Shown in pieces: positions 1 to 8,865 of a DNA stretch of 64,000 nt; positions within the stretch are counted from its first letter, which is position 1; the number at the start of each line of letters is the position of its first letter. A program made the position numbers and the translations under genes. Under the pieces are notes generated by a model that had not been told where the DNA came from, did no database searches, and worked only from the letters and a program-made list of their open reading frames with translations. Origin of the DNA: ZC4RG29 sp964521255 (GTDB lineage Bacteria > Bacteroidota > Bacteroidia > Cytophagales > Cyclobacteriaceae); assembly GCA_964521255.1 (NCBI GenBank), contig CAZFRM010000008.1, positions 114,899 through 178,898 of the forward strand, given 5' to 3'.

Positions 1-880
1 GGAAATAAAATCTTAATTCAGGATGGTAAAAAGTTTGGTTTTCCAAATAGCCTTGTCGGGGATCATTACCATAAACGAGACCGTTTATTCTTTTTAAATA
101 GTTGCTACGGTTTATCTTAAAGTCTTGTTGGAGTTCCTTGCGCTGCCATTTATCTGCAAGCTCAGACACTTTTTTTTCACGTTCACCAGGATCAGGGTGG
201 GTGGATAAAAAAACAGGTAGCGTTTCACTTGAACCTCCCATTTGCTGGAGTGTATTAAAAAAGTGCGCCATTGCATGTGCATCATAACCGATCTTAGTGC
301 TATACTCTACTCCCAACTTATCGGATTCACGTTCAGCGTCTCTTCCATATTTAAGGAACAGGAGGCTTGCACCCGTTGTAGCGATGTCGGAAAACTGAGC
401 AAAATCTTCAGAGACCATTGATCCTACTGCGAGTCCTAATTGAGCAACCACTGCGCGACTGTACTGCTTTGCAGAATGTCGTGCAGCGATATGACCAATT
501 TCATGACCCAGTACGCCTGCAAATTCCGCTTCGCTATTTAAATGCGCTAGTATTCCCCTGGTGAAATATACATAACCACCAGGCACTGCAAAGGCATTAA
601 CAATAGGCGAATCAAGAATTTTGAACTCATAAGCAATATCGGGTCGGTGCGAAACTTCCACCATTTTTTGACCCTGACTTTTAATAAACTGCTGAAGCTC
701 TTGGGAAGGATACAGACCATAGGCCGCTACAATTTCCGGATCTGATTGCTGCCCCATGGCAACTTCCTGATTTTTACTGAGGAGCATAAATTCCTTTTTC
801 CCCGACACTGGATTCACTGCGCATCGGAGAATGATCAACGATAACAGGGTGAACATCGTGAAACATTGTAGCCTCTTCAT
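1..880 (-). CDS. M48 family zinc metalloprotease, probable lipoprotein (C-terminus outside window)
   Basis: Membrane-anchored periplasmic peptidase of the M48 (HtpX/BepA-like) family, probably in envelope protein quality control. The reading frame starts at the ATG on the minus strand at 880 and stays open to the window edge, giving about 293 residues without the C-terminus. An N-terminal hydrophobic stretch ends in Cys20, a plausible lipid-attachment residue, although Arg just before it is unusual; the following NPVSGKKEFML matches what is known of this lipoprotein subfamily. The zinc motif HEIGH is at about 126-130 in VLGHEIGHIAARHS, and the third ligand is probably Glu183 in DAERESD. The family is clear; substrate and partner are unknown. 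Nothing upstream suggests an operon. Confidence 0.9.
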   Translation of the reverse strand, partial: MKRLQCFTMFTLLSLIILRCAVNPVSGKKEFMLLSKNQEVAMGQQSDPEIVAAYGLYPSQELQQFIKSQGQKMVEVSHRPDIAYEFKILDSPIVNAFAVPGGYVYFTRGILAHLNSEAEFAGVLGHEIGHIAARHSAKQYSRAVVAQLGLAVGSMVSEDFAQFSDIATTGASLLFLKYGRDAERESDKLGVEYSTKIGYDAHAMAHFFNTLQQMGGSSETLPVFLSTHPDPGEREKKVSELADKWQRKELQQDFKINRSNYLKRINGLVYGNDPRQGYLENQTFYHPELRFYF

Positions 881-1045
881 GATTGAAAAATTATTAATAA
901 TATGACTATGGTCCAGACAATAATTTCCGTTATCAACTCGTCAGAAGCATGTTCATCATAAAATTCTTTCCTATTACTTTCTTCTTTCCCGTTGTATTGG
1001 CTGTTCTTAAATTGAAAACCTTTGAATGCGAGCATAGCTTTACAG

Positions 1046-1192
1046 TTAAGCTCTCCGAATCAATCCAAGCACAAGAGAAACAAGCGCAATTACCAGTAGA
1101 ATGTGAATCAGACTTCCTACACTGTATACAAACACACCTAATAACCAACCTATTAATAGGATTACGGCGATAAAATATAATAATGATCTCAT
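1046..1192 (-). CDS. Small lmo0937-type (DUF5670-like) membrane protein
   Basis: A 48-residue protein, almost wholly hydrophobic, with two predicted membrane segments and an Arg-Arg-Ala end. The pattern MRSLLYFIAVILLIGWLLG followed by a second segment ending LVLGLIRRA matches the small family called lmo0937 family membrane proteins. The frame could start 17 codons upstream at 1243, but that extension is polar and does not fit the family, so the ATG at 1192 is chosen. It stands alone. Members are common beside stress genes in Bacteroidetes, and their function is not established. Confidence 0.8.
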   Translation of the reverse strand: MRSLLYFIAVILLIGWLLGVFVYSVGSLIHILLVIALVSLVLGLIRRA

Positions 1193-1431
1193 GTTTATTT
1201 TTTTATAAATCAAATAGTCAAATGGCTTGCCATACCTTACCAACCTATTTTAATGAGTTACAAGTCATTAATTGTGTAGAGCAATGTAGAGTAGATTCCT
1301 CACCTGTGGTTGCATTGGATACGCTTTAGAGTTAGGAAGGAAAATTATGGACGAGAAGGTATCCTACTTAGCTTATTGGACAACAGTTAGACTCCAGTAG
1401 ATGGGCATATATAGTGTATAATTTGCGTAGA

Positions 1432-1728
1432 CTAAACCTCAATAAATTTAGTCAACGAAAACGCTTCTGCGGATTTATTAAATAATGGCTTCACCCGTGA
1501 CCAGACATTTTTGAATAAGTCTGACTTCCGGTACGATTCAAGATGTGCTTTATCACTCCAGTGGCTTAATGTAGTAAAGATATTTCCATGGTCAGTATCC
1601 TGAAGCAGTTCAAGGTGTACACACCCATCTACATTTCGGATCGCTTCTTTTGTACGATCAAAAATCTCAAGAAACTCATCCACCTTCTCGGGAATAATAT
1701 GCATGCGCACAATTCGGATAATTATCAT
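1432..1728 (-). CDS. Antibiotic biosynthesis monooxygenase (ABM) domain protein
   Basis: Single-domain dimeric alpha/beta barrel of the ABM family, about 98 residues. Typical features are the N-terminal strand IIIRIVRMHIIPEKVDEFLEIF, split here by a helix, the GCVHLELLQD strand and the LSHWSDKAHLESYRKSDLF segment, where the Trp and the SYRKSD helix fit the family. Despite the name these proteins are usually small oxygenases or quinol-handling proteins, and no substrate can be read from sequence. An in-frame ATG at 1758 would add ten residues; the start at 1728 fits the family's first strand better. A second ABM gene lies at 12642-12929, with little similarity beyond the fold. Confidence 0.75.
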   Translation of the reverse strand: MIIIRIVRMHIIPEKVDEFLEIFDRTKEAIRNVDGCVHLELLQDTDHGNIFTTLSHWSDKAHLESYRKSDLFKNVWSRVKPLFNKSAEAFSLTKFIEV

Positions 1729-1807
1729 CGTTACTACTTTACTCAAATCAATCCTCAATAATTAATTGCTGTCACCAATCGATACATTGATAACCGGCAT
1801 TGGTACA

Positions 1808-2581
1808 TCATTCCTCAAAACTTATGTTCACCATACTATCATAACCCAGTCCCAACAATTCAGAGGCGTTACCTTTATAAATTCCAATCTCAAGGAGGCC
1901 GCTGCTATTAAATAATATAAAACACTCCCCTTCATCCACCTGATTATACTGTGTTTGAATGCGTCTGAATTTTTCTCCGCCGAACTGAATGGTATAAACT
2001 TTTCCTTTGCTTACTATGTCAAAGGCTTGTTGAGGTATGTTGGTGATTAAATTTCCAAATGTATCCACGTGAATGATATGACCCGCGATTTGTTTTTTTG
2101 TAGCCTTAACCTGGCGATCAATCATCTTCTTAAACATGCTCATGGGTTTACCCAGGTCATTGATGGAAACACCACTCGCCAGCTTTACCGCTGCCGGGGC
2201 AAAAATATCGCGCTCTGGAAAAGTGCTTTGAACAGGATTAAGCGAATTCAGCTCTACAAGATTCTGATGCTGTCGCTCACTAACCAATCCAAACAAACCA
2301 TTGTCTGATCCTACAAAATAATGATCCTCCAACTGAACGACTATATAAGCATCATCCCGGTTCCCCGTAGCATGCACGCCAACAAGATGAACTGTCCCTT
2401 GTGGAAATTCACGAAATACAGACCGCAACACGAATGCAGCATGTCCAATATCACAGGAGGCAATCCGGTGCGTGATGTCTATTACTTTTATGCCCGGATT
2501 GATAATAAATATTTTTGCCTTTATGGCTGCAACATAATGATCATTTTCACCTGAATCCGTAAGAAGTGTTACCAATGCCAT
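1808..2581 (-). CDS. S-adenosylmethionine hydrolase / hydroxide adenosyltransferase (DUF62 family)
   Basis: 257-residue cytoplasmic enzyme of the SAM hydroxide adenosyltransferase family (related to fluorinase and chlorinase), which splits SAM into adenosine and methionine using water. It begins VTLLTDSGENDHYVAAIKA with the conserved Asp near residue 9, then NPGIKVIDITHRI, FVGSDNGLFG and IIHVDTFGNLITNIP, all in the expected order, and a C-terminal domain ending in the nucleobase-binding SSGLLEIGIYKGNASELLGL stretch. Length matches the family. It is transcribed away from phoH, with about 145 bp between the two starts. The halogenase versions need a different active-site loop that is not evident here. 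Confidence 0.85.
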   Translation of the reverse strand: MALVTLLTDSGENDHYVAAIKAKIFIINPGIKVIDITHRIASCDIGHAAFVLRSVFREFPQGTVHLVGVHATGNRDDAYIVVQLEDHYFVGSDNGLFGLVSERQHQNLVELNSLNPVQSTFPERDIFAPAAVKLASGVSINDLGKPMSMFKKMIDRQVKATKKQIAGHIIHVDTFGNLITNIPQQAFDIVSKGKVYTIQFGGEKFRRIQTQYNQVDEGECFILFNSSGLLEIGIYKGNASELLGLGYDSMVNISFEE

Positions 2582-2678
2582 GGGATAATTGAATATTAAG
2601 AATTTTACTATTTACGACTTTATTTGCGATTGAGAAATTCCCGCTGTATTCCAGGTATCAAATTAGTTGAGATATGTT

Positions 2679-2686
2679 TACTTTTG
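2679..2686 (+). promoter_or_regulatory. Candidate Bacteroidetes -7 box upstream of phoH
   Basis: TACTTTTG fits the TAnnTTTG consensus of the Bacteroidetes housekeeping sigma factor and lies about 40 bases before the phoH start. No convincing TTTG -33 box is seen at the usual spacing, so the call is tentative. Confidence 0.35.
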
Positions 2687-2726
2687 TCAGGTTAATGTCT
2701 GGCGATAAAAATAAGTAATAAATTCT

Positions 2727-3686
2727 TTGATAGAGAAAGTAGTAACACTGGATAACATTTCACTGGTTGATTTTCTGGGGGTAGAGAATAAAACCATTGA
2801 CTCATTGGCGGCCGCCTTCCCTAAAAGCAAAATTGTTTCGCGTGGTAACCAGATTGTAATTAAAGGAAGCACATCCGAACTTGTTCAGATTGATGATATC
2901 CTTAATGCGCTCATTGAACATTACCATAAATACGGCCGCATCACTGAAGAAAACGTACAGAATTACATCACGCGTGAACAGGAAATAATGCTTCCTGATT
3001 CCTCACCTTCATCCTCTTCAGATGAAGTGATCATTTATGGAACCAAAGGCAATCCCATAAAGCCAAAGACTGTAAACCAACAAACTCTTGTTACACTTGT
3101 AAAAGATAACGACCTGGTTTTTGCTTTAGGCCCGGCCGGTACGGGCAAAACTTATATCTCCGTAGCATTGGCCGTTCGGGCGCTTAAAAATAAAACGGTT
3201 AAGAAGATCATCATCACCCGGCCCGCAGTTGAGGCGGGTGAAAACCTTGGCTTTTTACCCGGTGATTTGAAAGAAAAAATCGATCCTTACCTGCGGCCTA
3301 TTTACGATGCACTCAATGATATGATACCTTACGAAAAACTTAAGTATTATATGGAGCGCGAAATAATCGAAATTGCGCCACTGGCTTATATGAGGGGTCG
3401 AACCCTAAACAATGCTTTCATTCTTCTGGATGAAGCACAAAACACTACGCCCATGCAAATGAAAATGTTTCTTACCCGCATGGGGCCGGATTCTAAAATG
3501 ATTGTTACCGGCGATGCCTCACAAGTTGACCTGCCCACTAAACAGAGTTCCGGGTTGAAGGAAGCGCTACGGATACTTAACGGTGTGAAGGGAATCGGAT
3601 TCATAGAGCTTAATGAAAAAGATGTTATCCGCCACAGGCTGGTGCGGGACATTATCGAAGCCTACCATCGGGAAAACAGGAGTTAA
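2727..3686 (+). CDS. phoH: PhoH family ATPase
   Basis: 319-residue cytoplasmic P-loop protein of the PhoH/PhoL family, thought to be an RNA-linked ATPase or helicase-like protein. Residues 1-90 form the N-terminal KH-like part; the ATPase part carries Walker A GPAGTGKT at 135-142 and Walker B FILLDEAQN at 231-239, followed by the TGDASQVDLP motif. The start is TTG; no ATG precedes the conserved opening IEKVVTLDNISL, and the preceding bases hold no in-frame ATG, so TTG is preferred. It heads a plus-strand run with comEC, though a 114-bp repeat-rich spacer separates them. Confidence 0.92.
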   Translation: MIEKVVTLDNISLVDFLGVENKTIDSLAAAFPKSKIVSRGNQIVIKGSTSELVQIDDILNALIEHYHKYGRITEENVQNYITREQEIMLPDSSPSSSSDEVIIYGTKGNPIKPKTVNQQTLVTLVKDNDLVFALGPAGTGKTYISVALAVRALKNKTVKKIIITRPAVEAGENLGFLPGDLKEKIDPYLRPIYDALNDMIPYEKLKYYMEREIIEIAPLAYMRGRTLNNAFILLDEAQNTTPMQMKMFLTRMGPDSKMIVTGDASQVDLPTKQSSGLKEALRILNGVKGIGFIELNEKDVIRHRLVRDIIEAYHRENRS

Positions 3687-3800
3687 GGATTATTGATCAT
3701 TAGTCATAGGTCATTAGATTACGTTAATGTGACCAGATGATTTCCCAATGACCATTGACCAATGACTTTTTCCTCTCACCTCAATTGATTATCTTCCCAC
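3687..3800. repeat. Stuttered GACCATTGACC-type spacer
   Basis: Non-coding spacer between phoH and comEC made of imperfect copies of CATTAG/GTCATTAG followed by the reverse-complement form CCAATGACC. The phoH stop TAA opens it. This belongs to the class of short degenerate tandem spacers seen repeatedly in this window. Confidence 0.6.
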
Positions 3801-5885
3801 ATGCTGTCATGGATACCCTATGCGTTTGTGAGGTTCGTTATTGTTCTGGCCGGTGGAATAATATTAGGTATTTATTTCCCTGGCATGATATCGCTTTGGA
3901 TAGCGATGGGAATGGTTGTGACACTGTCGGTATTTTATTTTCTTCTCATTTTTTTTAGAAGTGCATTATTAAAGTTTATTAATCCCGGCTTATTTGGTTT
4001 ACCGTTTTTAGCGCTTGCAGGATACGCGATCGTTCCGCTAAAAACGGAATCAAATGATCAGCAACATTTCATTCATTTTGATAGTACGCTCCATCACTAT
4101 AAAGTCACGATAATCTCTTATCCGGAAGAAAAGAAAAGTTCCTGGAAAGAAGTGGGTGAAGTTACAGCGATTAAAACTCAGGAAGGATGGAAAGCCGTCA
4201 GTGGAAAAGTGTTAATGTATTTTGATAAAGGTGAATTTAAGTCTCCGTTTCGGTATGGAGATATACTCCTTATAAAGGGGAAACCGCAAAAAGTTTTACC
4301 TCCTCCTAACCCTTATGAATTTGATTACAAAAGATTCCTTTCTTTCCGAAATATTTTTCATCAACATTTCATAAAGAAGAAAGATGTTGTTTTTATTGAG
4401 CACAATCCCCCAGGCAGGATTAAAGAATTGATGTTAAATGCAAGGGCATGGTCAGTTACCAACATTAAAAATTTTGTAAAGGGAGAACGTGAGCAAGCTA
4501 TCGCCTCTGCACTTGTGCTGGGGATTACTGATAATATTGATGAAGATATTTTGCAGGCATACTCTGCATCCGGAGCAATGCATATTCTTGCCGTATCAGG
4601 GTTACACATCAGCATTCTTTACTCTATTATTATAGTGGTGCTGACGCCTTTGAAACGTTTCTCTTCAAATCAATGGACAGTGACACTAATCAGCCTGATA
4701 TTGTTGTGGGGCTATGCATTCATTACGGGCTTGTCTCCTTCTGTGTTGCGTGCAGTGACAATGTTCTCATTCGTAGCGCTGGCAAAACCCTTTCAAAAAA
4801 ATTCAGATATTTATAACACACTGGCCCTTTCAGCATTTTGCCTTCTCCTTTATGATCCGTACCTGATTATGTCCGTTGGATTTCAGCTTTCTTATCTTGC
4901 TGTCCTTGGAATTGTTTATTTCTATCCGCGTTTCATTTTGATGTGGGCTCCATCATCATGGCTCATGACACACGTATGGAAAATAACCTGTGTTTCAATT
5001 GCAGCACAGATTGCAACATTCCCTCTTACGCTCCTTTACTTTCATCAGTTTCCTGTATATTTCCTGGTGGCAAATCTTTTTGTTATTCCCCTTTCATTTG
5101 TTGTCCTGGTGTTGGGATTATTTCTCATCACTGTAAGTTTTATTTCACCGCTTGCTGAACTGGCGGGAACTATCTTGACTTACGTAATAAAATTATTGAA
5201 TGCGGGTGTTATACTAACCGAGAAGCTCCCGGGCAGTGTGATCACTCAAGTTCATCTTAGTACGTTTCAGTGTTGCTTATTGATGTTTTTGATCGTGAGT
5301 TTTATCGTATTTTTTCAGCTTCGAAAGTTCTGGCTTTTATATGTAAGCCTGGCTTTAACTGCAGGTTTTGCAGTGCCACATTGGGTACATTTTCAGGAAA
5401 CTCAAAATACAAGCAAGCTTGTTGTGTACAATGTAAGAGGACACTCTGTTATTGATATTCTGAATCGTGGTAATGCGTATTACTTTACAGACTCTTTACT
5501 GTTGGCAAGCCCGGAACAAATCGCATATCAACTTAATAATAACAGAACAGCAAATTTGGTTCGATCCGTTTATCCGGGTGATTCGCTTTCCATTGTTCGG
5601 AATCTTAATGGTTGCAGGTTGATTCAATGGAACAATGTGTCACTGTTACAAATCACTCATAAAGATTTTAGTTTTACGGATGACTTTTCCGTGGATTACG
5701 TGATCATTGCTAACAATGCGGTACGCAGTTTCAAATCAATTCAAAATAAAGTTAACAGCCTTAACTTCATCATTGATAGCAGTAACTCCAGAAATGTTGC
5801 GGAAGTATTAATTCAGGAGTCAAGACAAATTAGTCAACCAATACATTCAGTTTTGCACAGCGGTGCTTTTATTGCCAAATTATAA
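3801..5885 (+). CDS. comEC: ComEC/Rec2 family DNA-uptake channel protein
   Basis: 694-residue inner-membrane protein of the ComEC/Rec2 family, the channel that carries single-stranded DNA into the cytoplasm during transformation. The first ~90 residues hold membrane segments, residues ~90-200 a soluble DUF4131/OB-like part (KPQKVLPPPNPYEFDYKRFL), and ~220-520 the Competence domain with the conserved ASGAMHILAVSGLHISILY and GLSPSVLRAV motifs. The C-terminal ~160 residues are soluble but show no HxHxDH motif, so the metallo-beta-lactamase domain found in many homologues is absent. The gene ends four bases before the hydratase start, so the two are probably cotranscribed. An alternative frame at 3755 is out of frame and not used. 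Confidence 0.9.
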   Translation: MLSWIPYAFVRFVIVLAGGIILGIYFPGMISLWIAMGMVVTLSVFYFLLIFFRSALLKFINPGLFGLPFLALAGYAIVPLKTESNDQQHFIHFDSTLHHYKVTIISYPEEKKSSWKEVGEVTAIKTQEGWKAVSGKVLMYFDKGEFKSPFRYGDILLIKGKPQKVLPPPNPYEFDYKRFLSFRNIFHQHFIKKKDVVFIEHNPPGRIKELMLNARAWSVTNIKNFVKGEREQAIASALVLGITDNIDEDILQAYSASGAMHILAVSGLHISILYSIIIVVLTPLKRFSSNQWTVTLISLILLWGYAFITGLSPSVLRAVTMFSFVALAKPFQKNSDIYNTLALSAFCLLLYDPYLIMSVGFQLSYLAVLGIVYFYPRFILMWAPSSWLMTHVWKITCVSIAAQIATFPLTLLYFHQFPVYFLVANLFVIPLSFVVLVLGLFLITVSFISPLAELAGTILTYVIKLLNAGVILTEKLPGSVITQVHLSTFQCCLLMFLIVSFIVFFQLRKFWLLYVSLALTAGFAVPHWVHFQETQNTSKLVVYNVRGHSVIDILNRGNAYYFTDSLLLASPEQIAYQLNNNRTANLVRSVYPGDSLSIVRNLNGCRLIQWNNVSLLQITHKDFSFTDDFSVDYVIIANNAVRSFKSIQNKVNSLNFIIDSSNSRNVAEVLIQESRQISQPIHSVLHSGAFIAKL

Positions 5886-5889
5886 TCGT

Positions 5890-6669
5890 ATGGATATTGT
5901 ACTGTACAATGTAAGTGAACATATTGCTTCAATCACATTGAATCGCCCTGAGAAACGGAATGCGCTAAACCCTGAGTTGATCACTGCGCTAAAAGATGCA
6001 TTTCATCGCGCTGAACAAGATGATAATGTCAAAGTGGTTATTTTACAAGCTAATGGAGATGCGTTTTGCGGTGGAGCTGATCTCTCATACCTTCAAAAAC
6101 TTCAGCACTTTTCTTATGAAGAAAATCTCACGGATGCGATAAGCTTGAAAGATTTGTTCTGGCAAATTTATTCGTTCAAAAAAATTGTCATCGCCAAAGT
6201 ATCAGGCCCTGCGCTTGCGGGAGGATTTGGACTCGCAACAGTTTGCGACTTGTGCCTGGCATCTGAGGAAGCATCATTTGCTTATACAGAAGTAAAAATT
6301 GGTTTTGTTCCTGCTCTTGTATTGGTCTTCCTGCTAAGAAAAGTGGGTGATGCAAAAGCAAAACAATTGCTGCTTACAGGAAATTTCTTTACAGCAAAAG
6401 AAATGAAAGAGGCTGGTCTGGTGTACAAAATATTTAGTAAGGAACAATTAGATGCAGAAGGGACAAAATTTGCCATGAACCTGGTACGATCCAACTCAGG
6501 TTACGCCATGATGATTACGAAGAAAGCAATAAATGATTTCGAGTCGTCTTTATTAAAAGATGCTTTGCATAATGCTGCCGTTATAAATGCGCAGGCAAGG
6601 AGCAGCGATGATTGTAAAAAAGGTATTGCTGCATTTCTGAATAAACAAAAAATCGACTGGAGTTTATAA
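5890..6669 (+). CDS. Enoyl-CoA hydratase/isomerase family protein
   Basis: 259-residue crotonase-fold enzyme, probably hydrating an enoyl-CoA in fatty-acid or branched-chain amino-acid breakdown. Diagnostic parts are SITLNRPEKRNALNPEL, the first oxyanion-hole loop ANGDAFCGGADLSYL, and the second SGPALAGGFGLATVCDLCLA followed by EVKIGFVPALV, where the catalytic Glu lies in EVKIG. The general layout resembles methylglutaconyl-CoA hydratases, but the exact substrate cannot be read. The upstream in-frame ATG at 5863 lies inside the end of comEC; the ATG at 5890 gives the standard family N-terminus MDIVLYNVSEHIASI and is chosen. Confidence 0.88.
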   Translation: MDIVLYNVSEHIASITLNRPEKRNALNPELITALKDAFHRAEQDDNVKVVILQANGDAFCGGADLSYLQKLQHFSYEENLTDAISLKDLFWQIYSFKKIVIAKVSGPALAGGFGLATVCDLCLASEEASFAYTEVKIGFVPALVLVFLLRKVGDAKAKQLLLTGNFFTAKEMKEAGLVYKIFSKEQLDAEGTKFAMNLVRSNSGYAMMITKKAINDFESSLLKDALHNAAVINAQARSSDDCKKGIAAFLNKQKIDWSL

Positions 6670-6738
6670 CCTATAACTACATGTGTGTGATGTCAATACT
6701 TTAAATACTTATATAGCTAAAATTAAGAATCAAAGCAC

Positions 6739-8670
6739 ATGTCCTCTCCTGTTTCAATCTTAAAACAATACTGGAAGCATTCGCAATTCCGGCCGATGCA
6801 GGAGGAGATCATAAATTCCGTATTAAAAAATCAAGATACACTAGCGTTGCTACCCACAGGTGGCGGTAAATCGGTTTGCTTTCAGGTACCAGCGCTAATT
6901 ATGGATGGGATTTGCATTGTTGTTAGTCCGCTGATTGCACTTATGAATGACCAGGTAGATCAATTACGAAAAAAAGGAATCGATGCGATAGCTATACATT
7001 CTGGAATGGGACGAAGAGAGATTGATATTTATCTTGACAATTGCATTTATGGCAAAGTAAAATTTCTTTACGTCTCACCGGAAAGGCTGCAAACAGAAAT
7101 TTTTCAGGAACGTGCAAAGAAGATGAATGTCTGTCTCATTGCTGTAGATGAAGCACATTGTATTTCTCAATGGGGATATGACTTTCGGCCCCCATATTTG
7201 TTGATAGCAAGCTTACGAGAATTTGCACCCGAAGCTCCTATCATAGCGCTCACAGCAACAGCGATCAGAAATGTTCAGGATGATATCGTTGAGAAACTAT
7301 TGTTTCGCATTCCGTATGAAACTTTTCGTAAAACATTCGCACGCAAAAATTTATCGCTGGTTATCCGCAAAGTGGACAATAAAGATAAAAAGCTTGTAGA
7401 AATACTGCAGAAAGTAAGAGGATCTGCTATTGTGTATGTGCGGTCGAGAAAGGCAACTCAAGCGGTATCAGCAATGTTGTCTAAGCGGAATATCAACGCT
7501 TCATTTTATCACGCTGGTATTCCAATGGAAGACCGGTTGAAAACGCAACAGGAATGGATTAGTAATGACGTACGTGTAATGGTAGCAACAAATGCTTTTG
7601 GCATGGGCATAGATAAACCCGACGTCCGGTTAGTCATTCATTTGGACTTACCCGAAAATCTTGAATCATACTACCAGGAAGCAGGACGTGCAGGGCGTGA
7701 TGAGCAACGCGCTTATGCTACCATTCTTTACAATGAGGCGGATGTAAACGCACTTCAAACAAAAGTAGAACAGTCTTATCCTACCATAAATTATTTAAAG
7801 AAAGTTTATCAGGCATTGGCTAACTATTTTCAATTAGCCGTTGGCAGTGGTGAAGGTGAAAGTTATGATTTTGATTTGCATGAATTTTCTGATCGCTTTC
7901 AACTTCATGCAAATGAAGTATTCAATGCTCTGAAAAAACTTGATGAAGAGGGTGTACTCCAATTTAATGAGAGCTTTTTTAGTCCTTCACAACTTCACAT
8001 AACGTTTGAGCCCGTCAAGATTTATGAATTCCAGATAGCCAATGCATCGTTCGACCCGTTGATTAAAATGCTTCTTCGCCTTTACGGTGGTGAATTGTAT
8101 TCAGGGTTTGTTCGTATTTCAGAATCCTATCTTGCCAGAGCTTTGAAAGTTTCAGTCGAAAGCCTGGTAAGCAGTCTCAAACACCTTGATCAACTAAAGG
8201 TGGTGATTTATAAACCCGTCAAAGATCAGCCCCAAATAACGTTCACGCTACCTCGTCAGGATGCCGAACGTCTGCCTTTAAACATCGACCGCATGAAAGA
8301 GCGGAAAGAGGTGGTTACATCTAAAATGAAAGCAATAATAAATTATGCAACGACTACCCACCAATGCCGCATGCAATTCATCCAGGATTACTTCGGAGAA
8401 AAAGGAACTGAGGTATGTAACATTTGTGATGTGTGTATTGCAAAAAGAAAGCAAGAGAACCTGACGGAATCATCAACATTAAAAAGAGAAGTACTGCTGC
8501 TGCTCTCAAAAAAAATAATGAGTGTGGAGCAGTTGGAAGAACACATAGCGCCAAAAGACCGGGAGCTTTTTGTTGACGTAATCCGTGAAATGGTTGATGA
8601 CGGAGAACTTATTTACGATGAAGTGTGGCGGTTAATGAAGGTAGAAAAAAACCATCGTAAGAAAGTTTAA
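6739..8670 (+). CDS. recQ: RecQ-type ATP-dependent DNA helicase
   Basis: 643-residue 3'-5' DNA helicase of the RecQ family, acting in recombination and replication-fork repair. Walker A PTGGGKS is at about 39-45, the DEAH box at 137-140 followed by the aromatic-rich loop CISQWGYDFRP, and motif VI appears as YYQEAGRAGRDEQ. The zinc site is visible as CRMQFIQDYFGE plus CNICDVC. A winged-helix RQC region and a short helical tail follow; a typical HRDC domain is not obvious. Its position after comEC may reflect shared involvement with incoming or single-stranded DNA, but a 69-bp gap separates it from the hydratase gene. Confidence 0.92.
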   Translation: MSSPVSILKQYWKHSQFRPMQEEIINSVLKNQDTLALLPTGGGKSVCFQVPALIMDGICIVVSPLIALMNDQVDQLRKKGIDAIAIHSGMGRREIDIYLDNCIYGKVKFLYVSPERLQTEIFQERAKKMNVCLIAVDEAHCISQWGYDFRPPYLLIASLREFAPEAPIIALTATAIRNVQDDIVEKLLFRIPYETFRKTFARKNLSLVIRKVDNKDKKLVEILQKVRGSAIVYVRSRKATQAVSAMLSKRNINASFYHAGIPMEDRLKTQQEWISNDVRVMVATNAFGMGIDKPDVRLVIHLDLPENLESYYQEAGRAGRDEQRAYATILYNEADVNALQTKVEQSYPTINYLKKVYQALANYFQLAVGSGEGESYDFDLHEFSDRFQLHANEVFNALKKLDEEGVLQFNESFFSPSQLHITFEPVKIYEFQIANASFDPLIKMLLRLYGGELYSGFVRISESYLARALKVSVESLVSSLKHLDQLKVVIYKPVKDQPQITFTLPRQDAERLPLNIDRMKERKEVVTSKMKAIINYATTTHQCRMQFIQDYFGEKGTEVCNICDVCIAKRKQENLTESSTLKREVLLLLSKKIMSVEQLEEHIAPKDRELFVDVIREMVDDGELIYDEVWRLMKVEKNHRKKV

Positions 8671-8865
8671 AAGAACCTTAGCGACTCGCCGAACATGTTT
8701 GGGCTTATGGTCACGCGTGTAATGATTAATCGAAGACACAGTGGACAATTCTGTCCTTAGCCATCTCCTCTTCCTGAAGACAATATATTAGAAGCTAAAA
8801 TTGTTAAATTTCATTCCTTAAATTTAACCTTGAAGCTGAAGTTTTATCATTAGCTTCGATTAGCT

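Noticed and set aside
933..1173. Two opposite-strand frames of 71 and 74 codons before the lmo0937 gene
   Set aside because: They overlap each other and the real small membrane gene, have mixed Cys-rich composition and no family resemblance.
2069..2554. Two plus-strand frames inside the SAM hydrolase gene
   Set aside because: Antisense to a well-supported gene and without recognisable protein character.
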